Below, piece by piece: positions 51,137-60,215 of a stretch of DNA of 64,000 bases (positions are counted from its first letter, which is position 1; each line of letters opens with the position of its first letter). The stretch is from the NCBI GenBank assembly GCA_003153295.1, contig PLXY01000006.1:155829-219828 (forward strand), written 5' to 3'. Under the pieces are notes generated by a model that was not told where the DNA came from, did no database searches, and was given only the letters and a program-made list of their open reading frames with translations. A program made the translations under genes and the position numbers. This stretch comes from Parachlamydiales bacterium. Its GTDB lineage: Bacteria; Chlamydiota; Chlamydiia; Chlamydiales; Rhabdochlamydiaceae.

Positions 51137-52504
51137 TTATTTTAGTTTATTAGCAATAACCTCTTCGACTGAAACCTTAGCCTTTTGAGGTTCCTCTGCC
51201 ATATGCCCCAGATATTGAGGCAATTCCAATCCTGCCATCTCAGCGATGTCATGCAGGGCCGGAAGCGACTTCACAAATTGGCTGATAAAATTCGAGGTGG
51301 AAGAGCCTTTTCCGTCTTCTTTGGATCCGCTGTCCCAGACGGTGATCTTGTCGATCTTGATGTTTTTGATCGCTTCTGCTTGAAGTCGGACGATCTCTTC
51401 CAGTTTCTCAATCAATAACATAGTAGAGGCGCTCTTGGCATCGTCTCCGCAAGCTTGCACGAGCTGCTTATATCCTTTAGCCTTTGCATCGAGCATTTTC
51501 AAAAGCCCTTCCGCTTCGGCTTGCCGGATTGTCAAGATCGCTTCAGCTTCGCCTTTAGCGATTAAGACCTTGCTGAGGGCTTCGGCCTCGGCATCGATCT
51601 GGATCTTCCTTTTTCTGATCTCTTGAGGCACGATCTCCTCAGCTTCTAATAATTGAGTCTGAGCGAGGGCGCGGGCCCGTTGGATTTCAGTTTCGGCGTT
51701 TTGCTTGGCGACCTGACTGCGCTGGGCGGCTTCAGCTTCTTTTTCAGCTAGGGTTGCATTGGTCAAAGCGATATGGGCTCTGGAGTCGTTTTCTCCTTTG
51801 ACAGCTTCGGCGTTATAAGAAGCGACAGAGACCCGTCGATCTTTTTCTGCTAACGATCTTCCGATCTCTCCTTGTTTTTCTTGCTCGGCGACATCGACTT
51901 TGGCCTGGTTGACAGCAGTAGCTGATGCTTTTTTACCAATGCTCTCAATGTATTCCGATTCGTCTGTGATATCGGTGATGTTGACGTTAATCAAGGTGAG
52001 GCCGATCTTATGCAGTTCAGGCTCGATATTGTTCTTAATAGACTCTAAGAAACGCTCTCTGTCTTGGTTGATCTCTTCAATTCTCAGCGATGCGACTGTC
52101 AATCTCAATTGACCGATGATGATCTCGGTTGCCATCGATTCGATCCCTTTGGTGTCTAGTTCCAATAAACGGACAGCGGCATTGGTCATCACGTCCGGAG
52201 TCAATCCTATCGCTACTGTAAACGTGCTAGGAACGTTTACGCGGATGTTTTGATGGGACAGTGCACCTTTAAGCGGGATATGGATCGTACGGGGCGTTAA
52301 ATCTAAAAAAGCGCACCCTTGGATCAGAGGCCATACGAAAGTTCCTCCGCCATGGTAGCATTGAACGGCCTTGTTATCGCCGACGCGTCCATAAACGACG
52401 AGGACTCGATTGGAAGGACATCTGCGGTAGAGCTTCGCTAGGAAGAAGATGGTGGAGAAAATGAAAAGGAGGAATCCGATCACAGTTGTGCTTAAGAAAT
52501 CCAT
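51137..52504 (-). CDS. Flotillin-like SPFH protein
   Basis: A 455-residue protein with one N-terminal TM segment (about 6-24), an SPFH domain ('RVLVVYGRVGDNKAVQCYHG' to about 200) and a long heptad-rich coiled coil (about 200-350) full of 'EAxA' repeats ('LAEKEAEAAQRSQVAKQNAE', 'IVPQEIRKRKIQIDAEAEAL'), as in FloA/FloT and YqiK. Flotillins oligomerise to organise membrane microdomains and protein complexes. The gene starts 7 bp after the NfeD-like gene, matching the conserved nfeD-floT pair. Confidence 0.94.
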   Translation of the reverse strand: MDFLSTTVIGFLLFIFSTIFFLAKLYRRCPSNRVLVVYGRVGDNKAVQCYHGGGTFVWPLIQGCAFLDLTPRTIHIPLKGALSHQNIRVNVPSTFTVAIGLTPDVMTNAAVRLLELDTKGIESMATEIIIGQLRLTVASLRIEEINQDRERFLESIKNNIEPELHKIGLTLINVNITDITDESEYIESIGKKASATAVNQAKVDVAEQEKQGEIGRSLAEKDRRVSVASYNAEAVKGENDSRAHIALTNATLAEKEAEAAQRSQVAKQNAETEIQRARALAQTQLLEAEEIVPQEIRKRKIQIDAEAEALSKVLIAKGEAEAILTIRQAEAEGLLKMLDAKAKGYKQLVQACGDDAKSASTMLLIEKLEEIVRLQAEAIKNIKIDKITVWDSGSKEDGKGSSTSNFISQFVKSLPALHDIAEMAGLELPQYLGHMAEEPQKAKVSVEEVIANKLK

Positions 52505-52511
52505 AGGTCAC

Positions 52512-53087
52512 CTATTTGATAGGGACGACAGCAACGATTCTGTCGTCCATGTTTTTTACAATATGCACTTGAGTAAACGAAGCAATCTCTTCGTGGTTCA
52601 TCGAAACCGCATCTATTTCATGCGTGTGGTGATGCAAAGAAATCGAAATCTTGCCCAGGCCGTCTTTAGGGATTCTTTGATAGACAAATGCTTCTTTGCC
52701 AATCGCATCTTCGATCCTAAAAACAGCTCCAGGACTGCGGAGCTTTTTGGCCATTTTAAAAATGAAGGCTGTTACAAATACAGCGACGAAGCCGCCTGCC
52801 GCAGCCCATGCTGCAGAAGCGCCTCCTGACAAAGCGAACTCTTTTTTGCAGGTGAGTCCAACCCAGCCGAAGAACATTAAAAATCCCGTCAGCGTCTGCT
52901 TAGTGAGCCATTTGAAATTTTGCGCATCGAAATGTCCATGGCCGTCATCCATCTCATGATCCACCCCGATCCCGAAAAGCGTGAGGAAGAACTGAATAAT
53001 AAACATCCCCGAACCTGCGAGCGCGCAGAACCAAAAAAATGTATCTTTAGAGAGGGCGTTCTGTAGAGAATTAATAAAATCCGACAT
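52512..53087 (-). CDS. NfeD-like partner of flotillin
   Basis: A 191-residue protein with TM segments at about 18-38, 66-82 and 92-110, followed by an OB-fold (about 120-191: 'IEDAIGKEAFVYQRIPKDGL', 'DAVSMNHEEIASFTQVHIV'), the short YuaF-type NfeD without the ClpP protease domain. It partners the downstream flotillin in membrane organisation. A histidine/aspartate loop ('DHEMDDGHGHFDAQ') lies between TM1 and TM2. Confidence 0.85.
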   Translation of the reverse strand: MSDFINSLQNALSKDTFFWFCALAGSGMFIIQFFLTLFGIGVDHEMDDGHGHFDAQNFKWLTKQTLTGFLMFFGWVGLTCKKEFALSGGASAAWAAAGGFVAVFVTAFIFKMAKKLRSPGAVFRIEDAIGKEAFVYQRIPKDGLGKISISLHHHTHEIDAVSMNHEEIASFTQVHIVKNMDDRIVAVVPIK

Positions 53088-53205
53088 AAAGCACCAGAAG
53101 TTGCTTAAGTTTGGCTTTTATCTATGAAATTAGCAATGAAAATCGAGTATTAAATAGGAAATATTCCCTTTACATAATAATTCAATTATAAAGATAATTC
53201 CCTTT

Positions 53206-54168
53206 ATGATTTCAGTTTCGACTAAGAAATCTCTTTATCCCGTCACTTCGCCTAGAGAAGAAGGCTGTTTAAAAGTCTCTCCTATCCATACTCTTTTTTA
53301 TGCCCTTTATGGAAATCCGGAGGGAATTCCTGTCATTGTCCTGCATGGAGGTCCTGGAGCTGGCTGTAACGATACCTATTCTTGTTTTTTCGATTTGAAT
53401 CGATGGAATGTGATTATGTTCGATCAACGAGGGTCCATGCGTTCCATTCCTTTTGGCTGCATGGAAGACAATACTCCTCAACATGCGATCAAAGACATTG
53501 AACAATTGCGAAAACACTTGGGGATCAAGCAATGGATGGTCTTTGGAGGTTCTTGGGGAAGTACTTTGGGTTTGCTTTACGGACAAGCCAACCCCAAGCA
53601 ATGCCTGGGATTTATTCTCAGAGGCATATTTTTGGCACGGAAAGAGGATTATTTGTACATCTTCTATAAGATGGGTAAAACTTTTCCCGCTATTTACAAG
53701 CCTTACTACCATCATATTCCTAAAAATGAAAGAAAGGATCTGATCACAGCCTATTATAACCGGGTCATGTCCTCCGATCCGGCTATTTATAAACCTGCAG
53801 TTAGGACATTGATTTCTTTTCTCTCCAGCTGCTGGACACATCCGCCAGTTTCGACAATAGATAAACAAGATGAGAAAATGGTGCTGAGCACCGCTAAAGC
53901 TTTCATGCATTATTCGATGCATGGTTTTTTTCTGAAACCCAATCAGATTTTATCCCACATGAAAAGGATAGCCTCTCTTCCAGGGATTATTATTCAGGGT
54001 AAAGACGATGTGATAAATCCTCCGAGAATGGCGCAAGCTCTGCATAAAAAATGGAAAAACAGCGCCCTTTGTCTTGTTCCCAAAGCAGGCCATTCCGCCT
54101 ATGATCCTCCGATTGCCTCAGCATTGGTCCAAGCGACCGATTTCTTTGCAGAAAAGTTGTTAAATTAA
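53206..54168 (+). CDS. pip: Proline iminopeptidase
   Basis: A 320-residue alpha/beta hydrolase of peptidase family S33 that removes N-terminal proline from peptides. 'LHGGPGAGCNDTY' is the oxyanion motif, 'FDQRGS' follows, the nucleophile is Ser116 in 'FGGSWGS', the acid is Asp267 or Asp268 in 'QGKDDVINP' and the base is His296 in 'KAGHSAYD'. The length matches the family. It is cytoplasmic, with no signal peptide, and probably helps the bacterium use host-derived peptides. Confidence 0.95.
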   Translation: MISVSTKKSLYPVTSPREEGCLKVSPIHTLFYALYGNPEGIPVIVLHGGPGAGCNDTYSCFFDLNRWNVIMFDQRGSMRSIPFGCMEDNTPQHAIKDIEQLRKHLGIKQWMVFGGSWGSTLGLLYGQANPKQCLGFILRGIFLARKEDYLYIFYKMGKTFPAIYKPYYHHIPKNERKDLITAYYNRVMSSDPAIYKPAVRTLISFLSSCWTHPPVSTIDKQDEKMVLSTAKAFMHYSMHGFFLKPNQILSHMKRIASLPGIIIQGKDDVINPPRMAQALHKKWKNSALCLVPKAGHSAYDPPIASALVQATDFFAEKLLN

Positions 54169-54253
54169 AATAATTTATATCTTTGTTTTTTTGGATACAG
54201 CTGACATAATTCATCTTGTGAACAAACAAAGATTACATTCATTTGTAGTTAAA

Positions 54254-54290
54254 CCTCATTGCAGTGCAACTGAGGCTCTTTCTCTTTTCC
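54254..54290 (+). terminator. Terminator-like hairpin after pip
   Basis: CCTCATTGCA and TGCAACTGAGG pair apart from a one-base bulge (54254-54275), followed by CTCTTTCTCTTTTCC. It lies 86 bp after the pip stop codon. The remaining sequence before 54386 holds the MFS promoter region and no gene. Confidence 0.55.
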
Positions 54291-54385
54291 TTCTGTGCCC
54301 CCAGGCACAGTAAATATTATTTAATCTTACATCTATTTTTTACCCGATCTCAAAAAGAATAAATCTATTTAAGAAGGAAATTTTT

Positions 54386-55609
54386 ATGGAATCGTCTTTA
54401 GAAAAACCGCGCATGATTGCGTGGATCGTATGGGTAGTGGCCTCGGTATTCTATGCCTACCAATTTATTTTAAGGGTCATGCCTAACATTATGTTGGATG
54501 ACATCATGCAGCACTTTCACATCAGCGCTGCAACGTTTGGTCAATTTTCAGGAATTTATTACATCGGCTACTCGCTGATGCATTTGCCGATCGGCATTAT
54601 GCTCGATCGATTCGGACCTAGAAAAACCATGACCGGATGCATTTTGCTGTCGGTCTTAGGTCTATTACCACTGATCTTCGCTGACCATTGGGCTTATCCG
54701 ATCGTCGGTAGGGTCTTGATTGGCATGGGTTCTTCCGGAGCGATCTTGGGAGTTTTTAAGATCATCCGCATGACCTTTAGCGAAAAACGATTTCCTCGGA
54801 TGTTGAGCCTTTCGGTGACTATCGGTCTGATCGGGGCTATCTTTGGAGGCGCTCCTGTGAGTTATTTGCGGGAGGCGTTGGGTTACCATGCTGTGATCCA
54901 AATTCTGGCTGGCCTGGGGATTGCCTTGGCTTGCACTGCCTATTGGATCGTTCCCGATGTGAAAAAAACGCAGCAAACCACCGTTATTTCTGACATCAAA
55001 GCAGTGCTCAGCAACAGACGGGTGATCTGGACGTGTCTTTTTGCTGGCTTGATGGTAGGGCCTATGGAGGGTTTTGCCGATGTCTGGAGCACAGCGTTTT
55101 TAAAAAATGGCTATGGATTTGATGGGGCACTGTCTGCCAGTTTACCCTCGATGATCTACATCGGCATGTGCTTTGGCGGTCCGATTTTGAGCTTGATTGC
55201 CGATAAAATGGGAAGCTATCTAGCGACCATCATTGGCGCCGGCATCGTGATGGCTGCAGGTTTTATTGCCCTGCTGGTCTGGCATTTGACGCCAGGAGCC
55301 CTCTCCGTTAACTTTGTAGCGGTTGGCGTCTGCTGCGCCTATCAGATTTTAGCGATCTATAAGGCGTCAACATATGTGCCAGAGCACATTGCAGGGCTGA
55401 CCACAGCGGTTGCCAATATGATCATCATGACTTTTGGTTATGCTTTTCATACGGTGATGGGTGGGATTATCAATGCGACGGGAGGACCCAGTACGGCTCA
55501 AGCCATGGTCTATGGCGTCGCTGTGATCCCGATCGCGCTTTGCTTAGGCATTGCCGGATTTGTTTTTTTGTTTATCCAAGAGAAAAAAGTCCAACCAGTG
55601 CTGGAATAA
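54386..55609 (+). CDS. Major facilitator superfamily transporter
   Basis: A 407-residue protein with about 12 TM helices. The MFS loop 2-3 signature appears as 'GIMLDRFGPRKTM', and its second-half counterpart near 'LIADKMGSYLA'. 'YAYQFILRVMPNIMLDDIM' in TM1 is typical of a subgroup frequent in Legionella, Coxiella and Chlamydiae. The substrate is not predictable. AAGGAA precedes the ATG. Confidence 0.93.
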   Translation: MESSLEKPRMIAWIVWVVASVFYAYQFILRVMPNIMLDDIMQHFHISAATFGQFSGIYYIGYSLMHLPIGIMLDRFGPRKTMTGCILLSVLGLLPLIFADHWAYPIVGRVLIGMGSSGAILGVFKIIRMTFSEKRFPRMLSLSVTIGLIGAIFGGAPVSYLREALGYHAVIQILAGLGIALACTAYWIVPDVKKTQQTTVISDIKAVLSNRRVIWTCLFAGLMVGPMEGFADVWSTAFLKNGYGFDGALSASLPSMIYIGMCFGGPILSLIADKMGSYLATIIGAGIVMAAGFIALLVWHLTPGALSVNFVAVGVCCAYQILAIYKASTYVPEHIAGLTTAVANMIIMTFGYAFHTVMGGIINATGGPSTAQAMVYGVAVIPIALCLGIAGFVFLFIQEKKVQPVLE

Positions 55610-55646
55610 AAATTGTGCAGCTATTCAGATCTGAATAGCTGCACTT

Positions 55647-56537
55647 TTATCTCGTGGTAATAAAGACTTTGCCATTTTCATCGACAAGAACAGAATTTTC
55701 GGCTTGAGCCACCATGCCATGCGCTTCTTCGATAAAAGGCGCATAACCGATGATCACGCCAATATTAATGAGTTCTTGGACAGCTTTCTGCACTTCCCTT
55801 AGAGGAAGATCTTTTGCGAGTTCATGGATGCTAAAAGGCAGTCCTTGAAATGTTTTAATTTTAGGCATAAGAGACCGTGCAAAATCGGAATGGACAGGTT
55901 TTGAAGCAGCAAAGGAAAAAATGGCGGGCATGCCCGCTTCATAAATCATGCCTGCACCATTGGTTGCAAACGGCTCGATGGCAAAGGTCATGCCAGGCCT
56001 AATATGGCTACTAGAACGGTCATCATAATTAGGAATACCAGGAGGAGTATGGACTTTATACACTCCCAGTCCATGGCCCGAAAGATTCTTAATCGGTTTA
56101 AAGCCTCTGGAAACAATAGCCTCTTCGATGGCTGCGCCGATCTCGCGGATCGGAAGGCCGACTTTGATGAGCTGTTCAGCAGCAAGCAATGCTGCTTCTG
56201 CAGCATCAATTAAAGGCTGATGCTTTCCTGAGAGATCGATCGTGACGGCGCAATCGCCGATAGCGCCATTCACACAAATCCCTACATCCAGCTTAATCAC
56301 TTCGTTGGAGAAAATAATGTCTTCATCGGGTTGAGGTAGAAAATGGGCGGCGACATGGTCAAGTGCGATCTGCGGCGGAAAGGCAGCAATAGCTCCGAGC
56401 TCCGAGATCTTGTGCAGGATTTTCGAGATCACGCTGTTATAGGAAACGCCTGTTTTGATCAAAGATTTCCCATAAGCCCGTACTTGTTTAGCTAAGGCGC
56501 CCGCATGGAGAAAATCTCGTTTGTATTTTTCATTCAT
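55647..56537 (-). CDS. map: Methionine aminopeptidase, type II (archaeal/eukaryal type)
   Basis: About 296 residues from the ATG at 56537; a TTG at 56591 would overlap the upstream gene. The pita-bread M24 fold carries the metal ligands in 'VIKLDVGICVNGAIGDCAVT' (Asp, Asp), 'NLSGHGLGVYKVH' (His), 'TFAIEPFATNG' (Glu) and the late 'AENSVLV' (Glu). An inserted helical subdomain before the last strand ('LVREVQKAVQELINIG'-like, about 235-270) marks the type II form usual in archaea and eukaryotes; most bacteria use type I. It removes initiator methionine from new proteins. The type II call suggests a history of transfer or an extra isozyme. Confidence 0.88.
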   Translation of the reverse strand: MNEKYKRDFLHAGALAKQVRAYGKSLIKTGVSYNSVISKILHKISELGAIAAFPPQIALDHVAAHFLPQPDEDIIFSNEVIKLDVGICVNGAIGDCAVTIDLSGKHQPLIDAAEAALLAAEQLIKVGLPIREIGAAIEEAIVSRGFKPIKNLSGHGLGVYKVHTPPGIPNYDDRSSSHIRPGMTFAIEPFATNGAGMIYEAGMPAIFSFAASKPVHSDFARSLMPKIKTFQGLPFSIHELAKDLPLREVQKAVQELINIGVIIGYAPFIEEAHGMVAQAENSVLVDENGKVFITTR

Positions 56538-56544
56538 TTTGAGT

Positions 56545-57141
56545 CTAAACGATGGAGCTGAGGGATGTTCCAATGATAGTATAGATAACAATAGTGATCA
56601 AAAACATCAGATAGCCGATGAGGGTGAATACGCCATCATCTTCCATGATGCCAAAACAGATAATAAAGATAGACCATGCGGCTGTGATATTTGAAAAGGG
56701 GATAGGAATGGGCATCGCTAAAGCCAAGCCTACGAGGCAAATAACGATACCATTAACGACTTTCATCACGGGGTGATCCGTCATCCATTGGAGCCGAGGA
56801 TGTGTCCAGACTTGCATTTTTTTTACAAGCCAGAGTGTTTTTTTGACGATCTTTTTGATGTGAGTCGTCTTCATCTTTTTATTGATCCACCGCTCGGGCA
56901 GCCATATGCCTTGACCAAAAGCCATTCTGATGCCAAAAAAAGCAATTAACAATCCAAATGGAATCGACATTCCCGGTAGAGGGATCGGCAAGCAGAAGGG
57001 AAGAGATAAGAGCATTAAGATTAAAAGCCGCCCTTTACCTGAGAGAATCTGCAAGATTTTCTTAATCGAAATAAAATGATGTTCTTCGGCTGTGTGTTGT
57101 AAAGCCCAAAGACGACTTTCTAAACCCTGATAATTATTCAT
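56545..57141 (-). CDS. ExoD-family membrane protein
   Basis: A 198-residue ExoD protein. 'SGKGRLLILMLLSLPFCLPI' followed by 'PLPGMSIPFGLLIAFFGIRM' and 'GIWLPERW' is the family signature, and a mirrored 'VGLALAMPIPIPFSNITAAW' is in the second half. About four TM segments are present. ExoD is linked to exopolysaccharide production and alkaline tolerance in rhizobia; the role here is unknown. The MetAP gene starts 7 bp downstream. A 167-bp inverted-repeat element begins only 8 bp upstream of the start codon. Confidence 0.9.
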   Translation of the reverse strand: MNNYQGLESRLWALQHTAEEHHFISIKKILQILSGKGRLLILMLLSLPFCLPIPLPGMSIPFGLLIAFFGIRMAFGQGIWLPERWINKKMKTTHIKKIVKKTLWLVKKMQVWTHPRLQWMTDHPVMKVVNGIVICLVGLALAMPIPIPFSNITAAWSIFIICFGIMEDDGVFTLIGYLMFLITIVIYTIIGTSLSSIV

Positions 57142-57149
57142 TCTTTCTA

Positions 57150-57316
57150 TATACCGAACGTGACTTAAAAATCGCTATTTGGGCTGTGTCAAAGCCTTGT
57201 GGTTAAATTATCGCAAATGGGTCAGTATCCATGCAATACAAACCCATTTGCGATAATTCAACCCCGAGAGCTTTTACATCAGCCGAAACAACGATTTTTA
57301 AGTCACGTTCGGTATA
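57150..57316. repeat. 167-bp element with perfect 25-bp terminal inverted repeats and nested hairpin
   Basis: TATACCGAACGTGACTTAAA (first 20 of 25 bp, 57150-57174) is perfectly inverted at 57292-57316. Inside lies a second perfect 17-bp inverted repeat (57206-57222 and 57242-57258, core ATTATCGCAAATGGGT). The whole element can form two stacked hairpins and has no reading frame. It lies in the divergent promoter region between the ExoD and cyoA genes. Its length equals that of the element at 49956, but the sequence is unrelated. Confidence 0.8.
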
Positions 57317-57397
57317 GTACCTGATCGGAGAGTCGAGTGCGATAACAATTTTTTTTAGACAAGACAACCCGCTTCAGGTAAAGTGGAAACTTGATAT

Positions 57398-58267
57398 ATG
57401 AATAAAAAATTCAAAATCATTTTTTCTGTCCTCCTTCTGATTGCTGCGTTGTGGCTGAGTGTCTTATTTATAGACATCAACAAGCTGGCAGTCTTGAACC
57501 CCAAAGGCATCATAGCCTTGAAACAATACCGTCTCATTGTCATTTCGACGTTCATGATGTTAATCGTGGTCGTTCCTGTGTTTATTATGACGGTTTTTTT
57601 CGCTTGGAAATATCGAGCAGAGAATACGAAAGCAAAATATAGACCTGATGAGGATCAGAATCATCTAGCTGAAGTGATTTGGTGGGGCATACCTTTTGTG
57701 ATCATTGCGGTGCTGAGCGTCATCACGTGGAAAAGCTGTATTGAGTTAGATCCTTTCAAACCGCTACAGATGAATAACAAACCCCTAAAAATTCAAGTTG
57801 TTGCTTTGCAGTGGAAATGGCTATTCATCTATCCGGAACAGAAGATTGCAACTGTTAATTTTATACAGTTTCCTGAGCAGACTCCCATTAACTTTGAAAT
57901 CACGGCAGATGCTCCCATGAATTCATTTTGGATCCCTGAGCTGGGCGGACAGATTTATGCGATGCCCGGGATGAGCTCAAAACTCCATCTGATCGCAGAT
58001 CGAGAGGGAAGTTTCCGAGGTTCATCCGCTAACTTAAGCGGAACAGGATTCTCCGGCATGACATTCATAGCTAAATCGAGTTCTGAGGCCGATTTTAATG
58101 CCTGGGTGGAATCGGTGAAAAAGTCCTCATCACTTGATTATGATCAATTAGTCGAGCCCAGCCAATATAATCCGGAAGCTTTCTATTTATTGGCCGAAGA
58201 TGGGCTGTATGATCAAATCGTGATGAAATATATGATGCCCGCTGCTCAGAAGAATATAGGAAAATAA
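57398..58267 (+). CDS. cyoA: Cytochrome bo3 quinol oxidase subunit II
   Basis: A 289-residue subunit with two TM helices (about 7-27 and 46-70) and a periplasmic cupredoxin domain ('IQVVALQWKWLFIYPEQKIA', 'ADAPMNSFWIPELGGQIYAM'). CuA cysteines are absent, so it belongs to a quinol oxidase, not a cytochrome c oxidase. No lipobox cysteine is seen at the N-terminus, unlike the E. coli lipoprotein. It heads the cyoABCDE operon. Confidence 0.95.
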   Translation: MNKKFKIIFSVLLLIAALWLSVLFIDINKLAVLNPKGIIALKQYRLIVISTFMMLIVVVPVFIMTVFFAWKYRAENTKAKYRPDEDQNHLAEVIWWGIPFVIIAVLSVITWKSCIELDPFKPLQMNNKPLKIQVVALQWKWLFIYPEQKIATVNFIQFPEQTPINFEITADAPMNSFWIPELGGQIYAMPGMSSKLHLIADREGSFRGSSANLSGTGFSGMTFIAKSSSEADFNAWVESVKKSSSLDYDQLVEPSQYNPEAFYLLAEDGLYDQIVMKYMMPAAQKNIGK

Positions 58268-58268
58268 T

Positions 58269-60215
58269 ATGTTTGGCAGATTAACTCTGGATGCTTTCAA
58301 GCACGATGCAGTCGAAAATATCGCAGGATATTCGATGTTCATCGGTCTTATCGTCATTGTCTATCTGATGTTTCATCATAGGCGATGGACCTGGATCTGG
58401 AGAGAATATATCACTTCGCTCGATCCTAAAAAGATCGGCGTCATGTATCTCGTCGTTGCTTTTCTCTCTTTTGTGAAAGGGCTGGTCGATGCCTTGATGA
58501 TGCGAGCGCAGCAGATGCTTTCTGTCGGAGAATCGTTCGGCTATTTGGAACCCGATCACTATCAGCAGTTGTTTACAGCTCATGGCACGACGATGATCTT
58601 CTTTGTCGGAATGGGAATTGTCTTTGGTCTAATGAATTTAATTGTTCCTTTGCAAATTGGGGCGCGGGATGTCGCCTACCCCTTTCTCAATGCCATCAGT
58701 TTCTATTTGTATGCAGTCGGTGCGGGGCTTGTTGTTCTTTCTTTGGTCGTGGGTGTATTTTCGGGGACGGGCTGGGTGTGTTATCCGCCCTTATCGGGTC
58801 TGGCGTACAGTCCAGGAGAGGGAGTCGATTATTGGATATGGAGCGTCCAGATTGCGGGTATCGGGAGTTTGCTTTCAGGGCTCAATTTCTTTGCCACGAT
58901 TGTGAAGATGCGATGTCCGGGCATGACCTTGATGAAAATGCCGATTTTTATTTGGAGTATTTTAGGGGCGTTAATACTCATTCTTTTTGCTTTTCCCATC
59001 TTGACGGCAACGCTGGGGATGCTCGCTTTGGACCGGCTCTTAGGAATGCATTTTTTTACTCCAGATTTTGGCGGCAATCCGATGATGTATATCAATTTGA
59101 TTTGGGCGTGGGGACACCCAGAAGTTTATATTCTTGTCTTGCCTGGTTTCGGGGTCTTTTCTGAAGTGGTCGCGACTTTTTCTCAAAAACGACTATTTGG
59201 CTATGTCTCGATGGTGTGGGCGCTGGCTGCCATTACTTTTCTTTCCTTCATTGTCTGGCTGCACCATTTCTTCACGATGGGAGCGGGAGCTAATGTGAAC
59301 GCCTTTTTTGGCGTCATGACGATGTTGATCGCTGTTCCCACAGGGGTAAAAATTTTCAATTGGCTCTTTACAATGCATCGAGGACGCGTTTTGTTCACGA
59401 CACCCATGCTGTGGTTTCTAGGCTTTGTCTTTATTTTTACGACCGGCGGGATGACAGGTGTTATGATGTCGATAGCACCCATCGATTTTCAAGTTCACAA
59501 TAGTTTGTTCCTGATTGCCCATTTCCATTCGGTGATCATCAGCGGTGTCGTCTTTGCTTTTTTTGCCGCCTTTGCCTACTGGTTCCCCAAGATCATCGGC
59601 TTTAAACTCAATGAAAGGCTGGGCCGTTATGTCTTTTGGTTCTGGATGGTCGGTTTCATTTTAGCTTTCATGCCTCTCTATGCCCTGGGTCTCATGGGTG
59701 CGACAAGACGACTTGACCACTATGAAGCCGCGACAGGATGGCAGCCTTTATTTATCGTCGCTGTTGTCGGTGTGACATTGATTTGCATAGGAGTGGGAAT
59801 GCAGGTTTTACAAATTCTCGTCAGTATAAAAGATCGTAAAAAAAATCTCGATGTCACGGGCGATCCTTGGAATGGCCGCACATTGGAATGGTCCCTTCCA
59901 TCTCCGCCCCCTGAGTACAATTTTGCGATCGTTCCTCATGTGCATGAACGGGATGCATTTTGGACAATGAAACATGCAAAGACCACACATAAGCCGCACT
60001 ATGAAGATATTGTGATGCCTAAAAATACACCATTAGCAGCCTTTATCGGCGGCTTTAGCTTTTTATTGGGGTTCGGCCTCATCTGGCATATCATGTGGCT
60101 TGCAGCGATCGGCCTACTAGGCGTGCTTACATGCTTATTTGTGAGACTCTTCATCAAAGAAACCGAACATATTATCTCTGCTAAAAAAGTCGAGGAAATG
60201 GAGAGGTCCACATGA
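58269..60215 (+). CDS. cyoB: Cytochrome bo3 quinol oxidase subunit I
   Basis: A 648-residue heme-copper oxidase core with about 14-15 TM helices. Heme and CuB ligands are visible: His in 'AHGTTMIFF', the His-Tyr pair in 'WAWGHPEVYILVLPGFG', 'WLHHFFTMGA', and both histidines in 'LIAHFHSVIISG'. The K-channel and D-channel residues appear to be conserved. It oxidises ubiquinol and reduces O2 to water while pumping protons, giving the bacterium its own aerobic respiration. It starts 1 bp after cyoA. Confidence 0.97.
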   Translation: MFGRLTLDAFKHDAVENIAGYSMFIGLIVIVYLMFHHRRWTWIWREYITSLDPKKIGVMYLVVAFLSFVKGLVDALMMRAQQMLSVGESFGYLEPDHYQQLFTAHGTTMIFFVGMGIVFGLMNLIVPLQIGARDVAYPFLNAISFYLYAVGAGLVVLSLVVGVFSGTGWVCYPPLSGLAYSPGEGVDYWIWSVQIAGIGSLLSGLNFFATIVKMRCPGMTLMKMPIFIWSILGALILILFAFPILTATLGMLALDRLLGMHFFTPDFGGNPMMYINLIWAWGHPEVYILVLPGFGVFSEVVATFSQKRLFGYVSMVWALAAITFLSFIVWLHHFFTMGAGANVNAFFGVMTMLIAVPTGVKIFNWLFTMHRGRVLFTTPMLWFLGFVFIFTTGGMTGVMMSIAPIDFQVHNSLFLIAHFHSVIISGVVFAFFAAFAYWFPKIIGFKLNERLGRYVFWFWMVGFILAFMPLYALGLMGATRRLDHYEAATGWQPLFIVAVVGVTLICIGVGMQVLQILVSIKDRKKNLDVTGDPWNGRTLEWSLPSPPPEYNFAIVPHVHERDAFWTMKHAKTTHKPHYEDIVMPKNTPLAAFIGGFSFLLGFGLIWHIMWLAAIGLLGVLTCLFVRLFIKETEHIISAKKVEEMERST

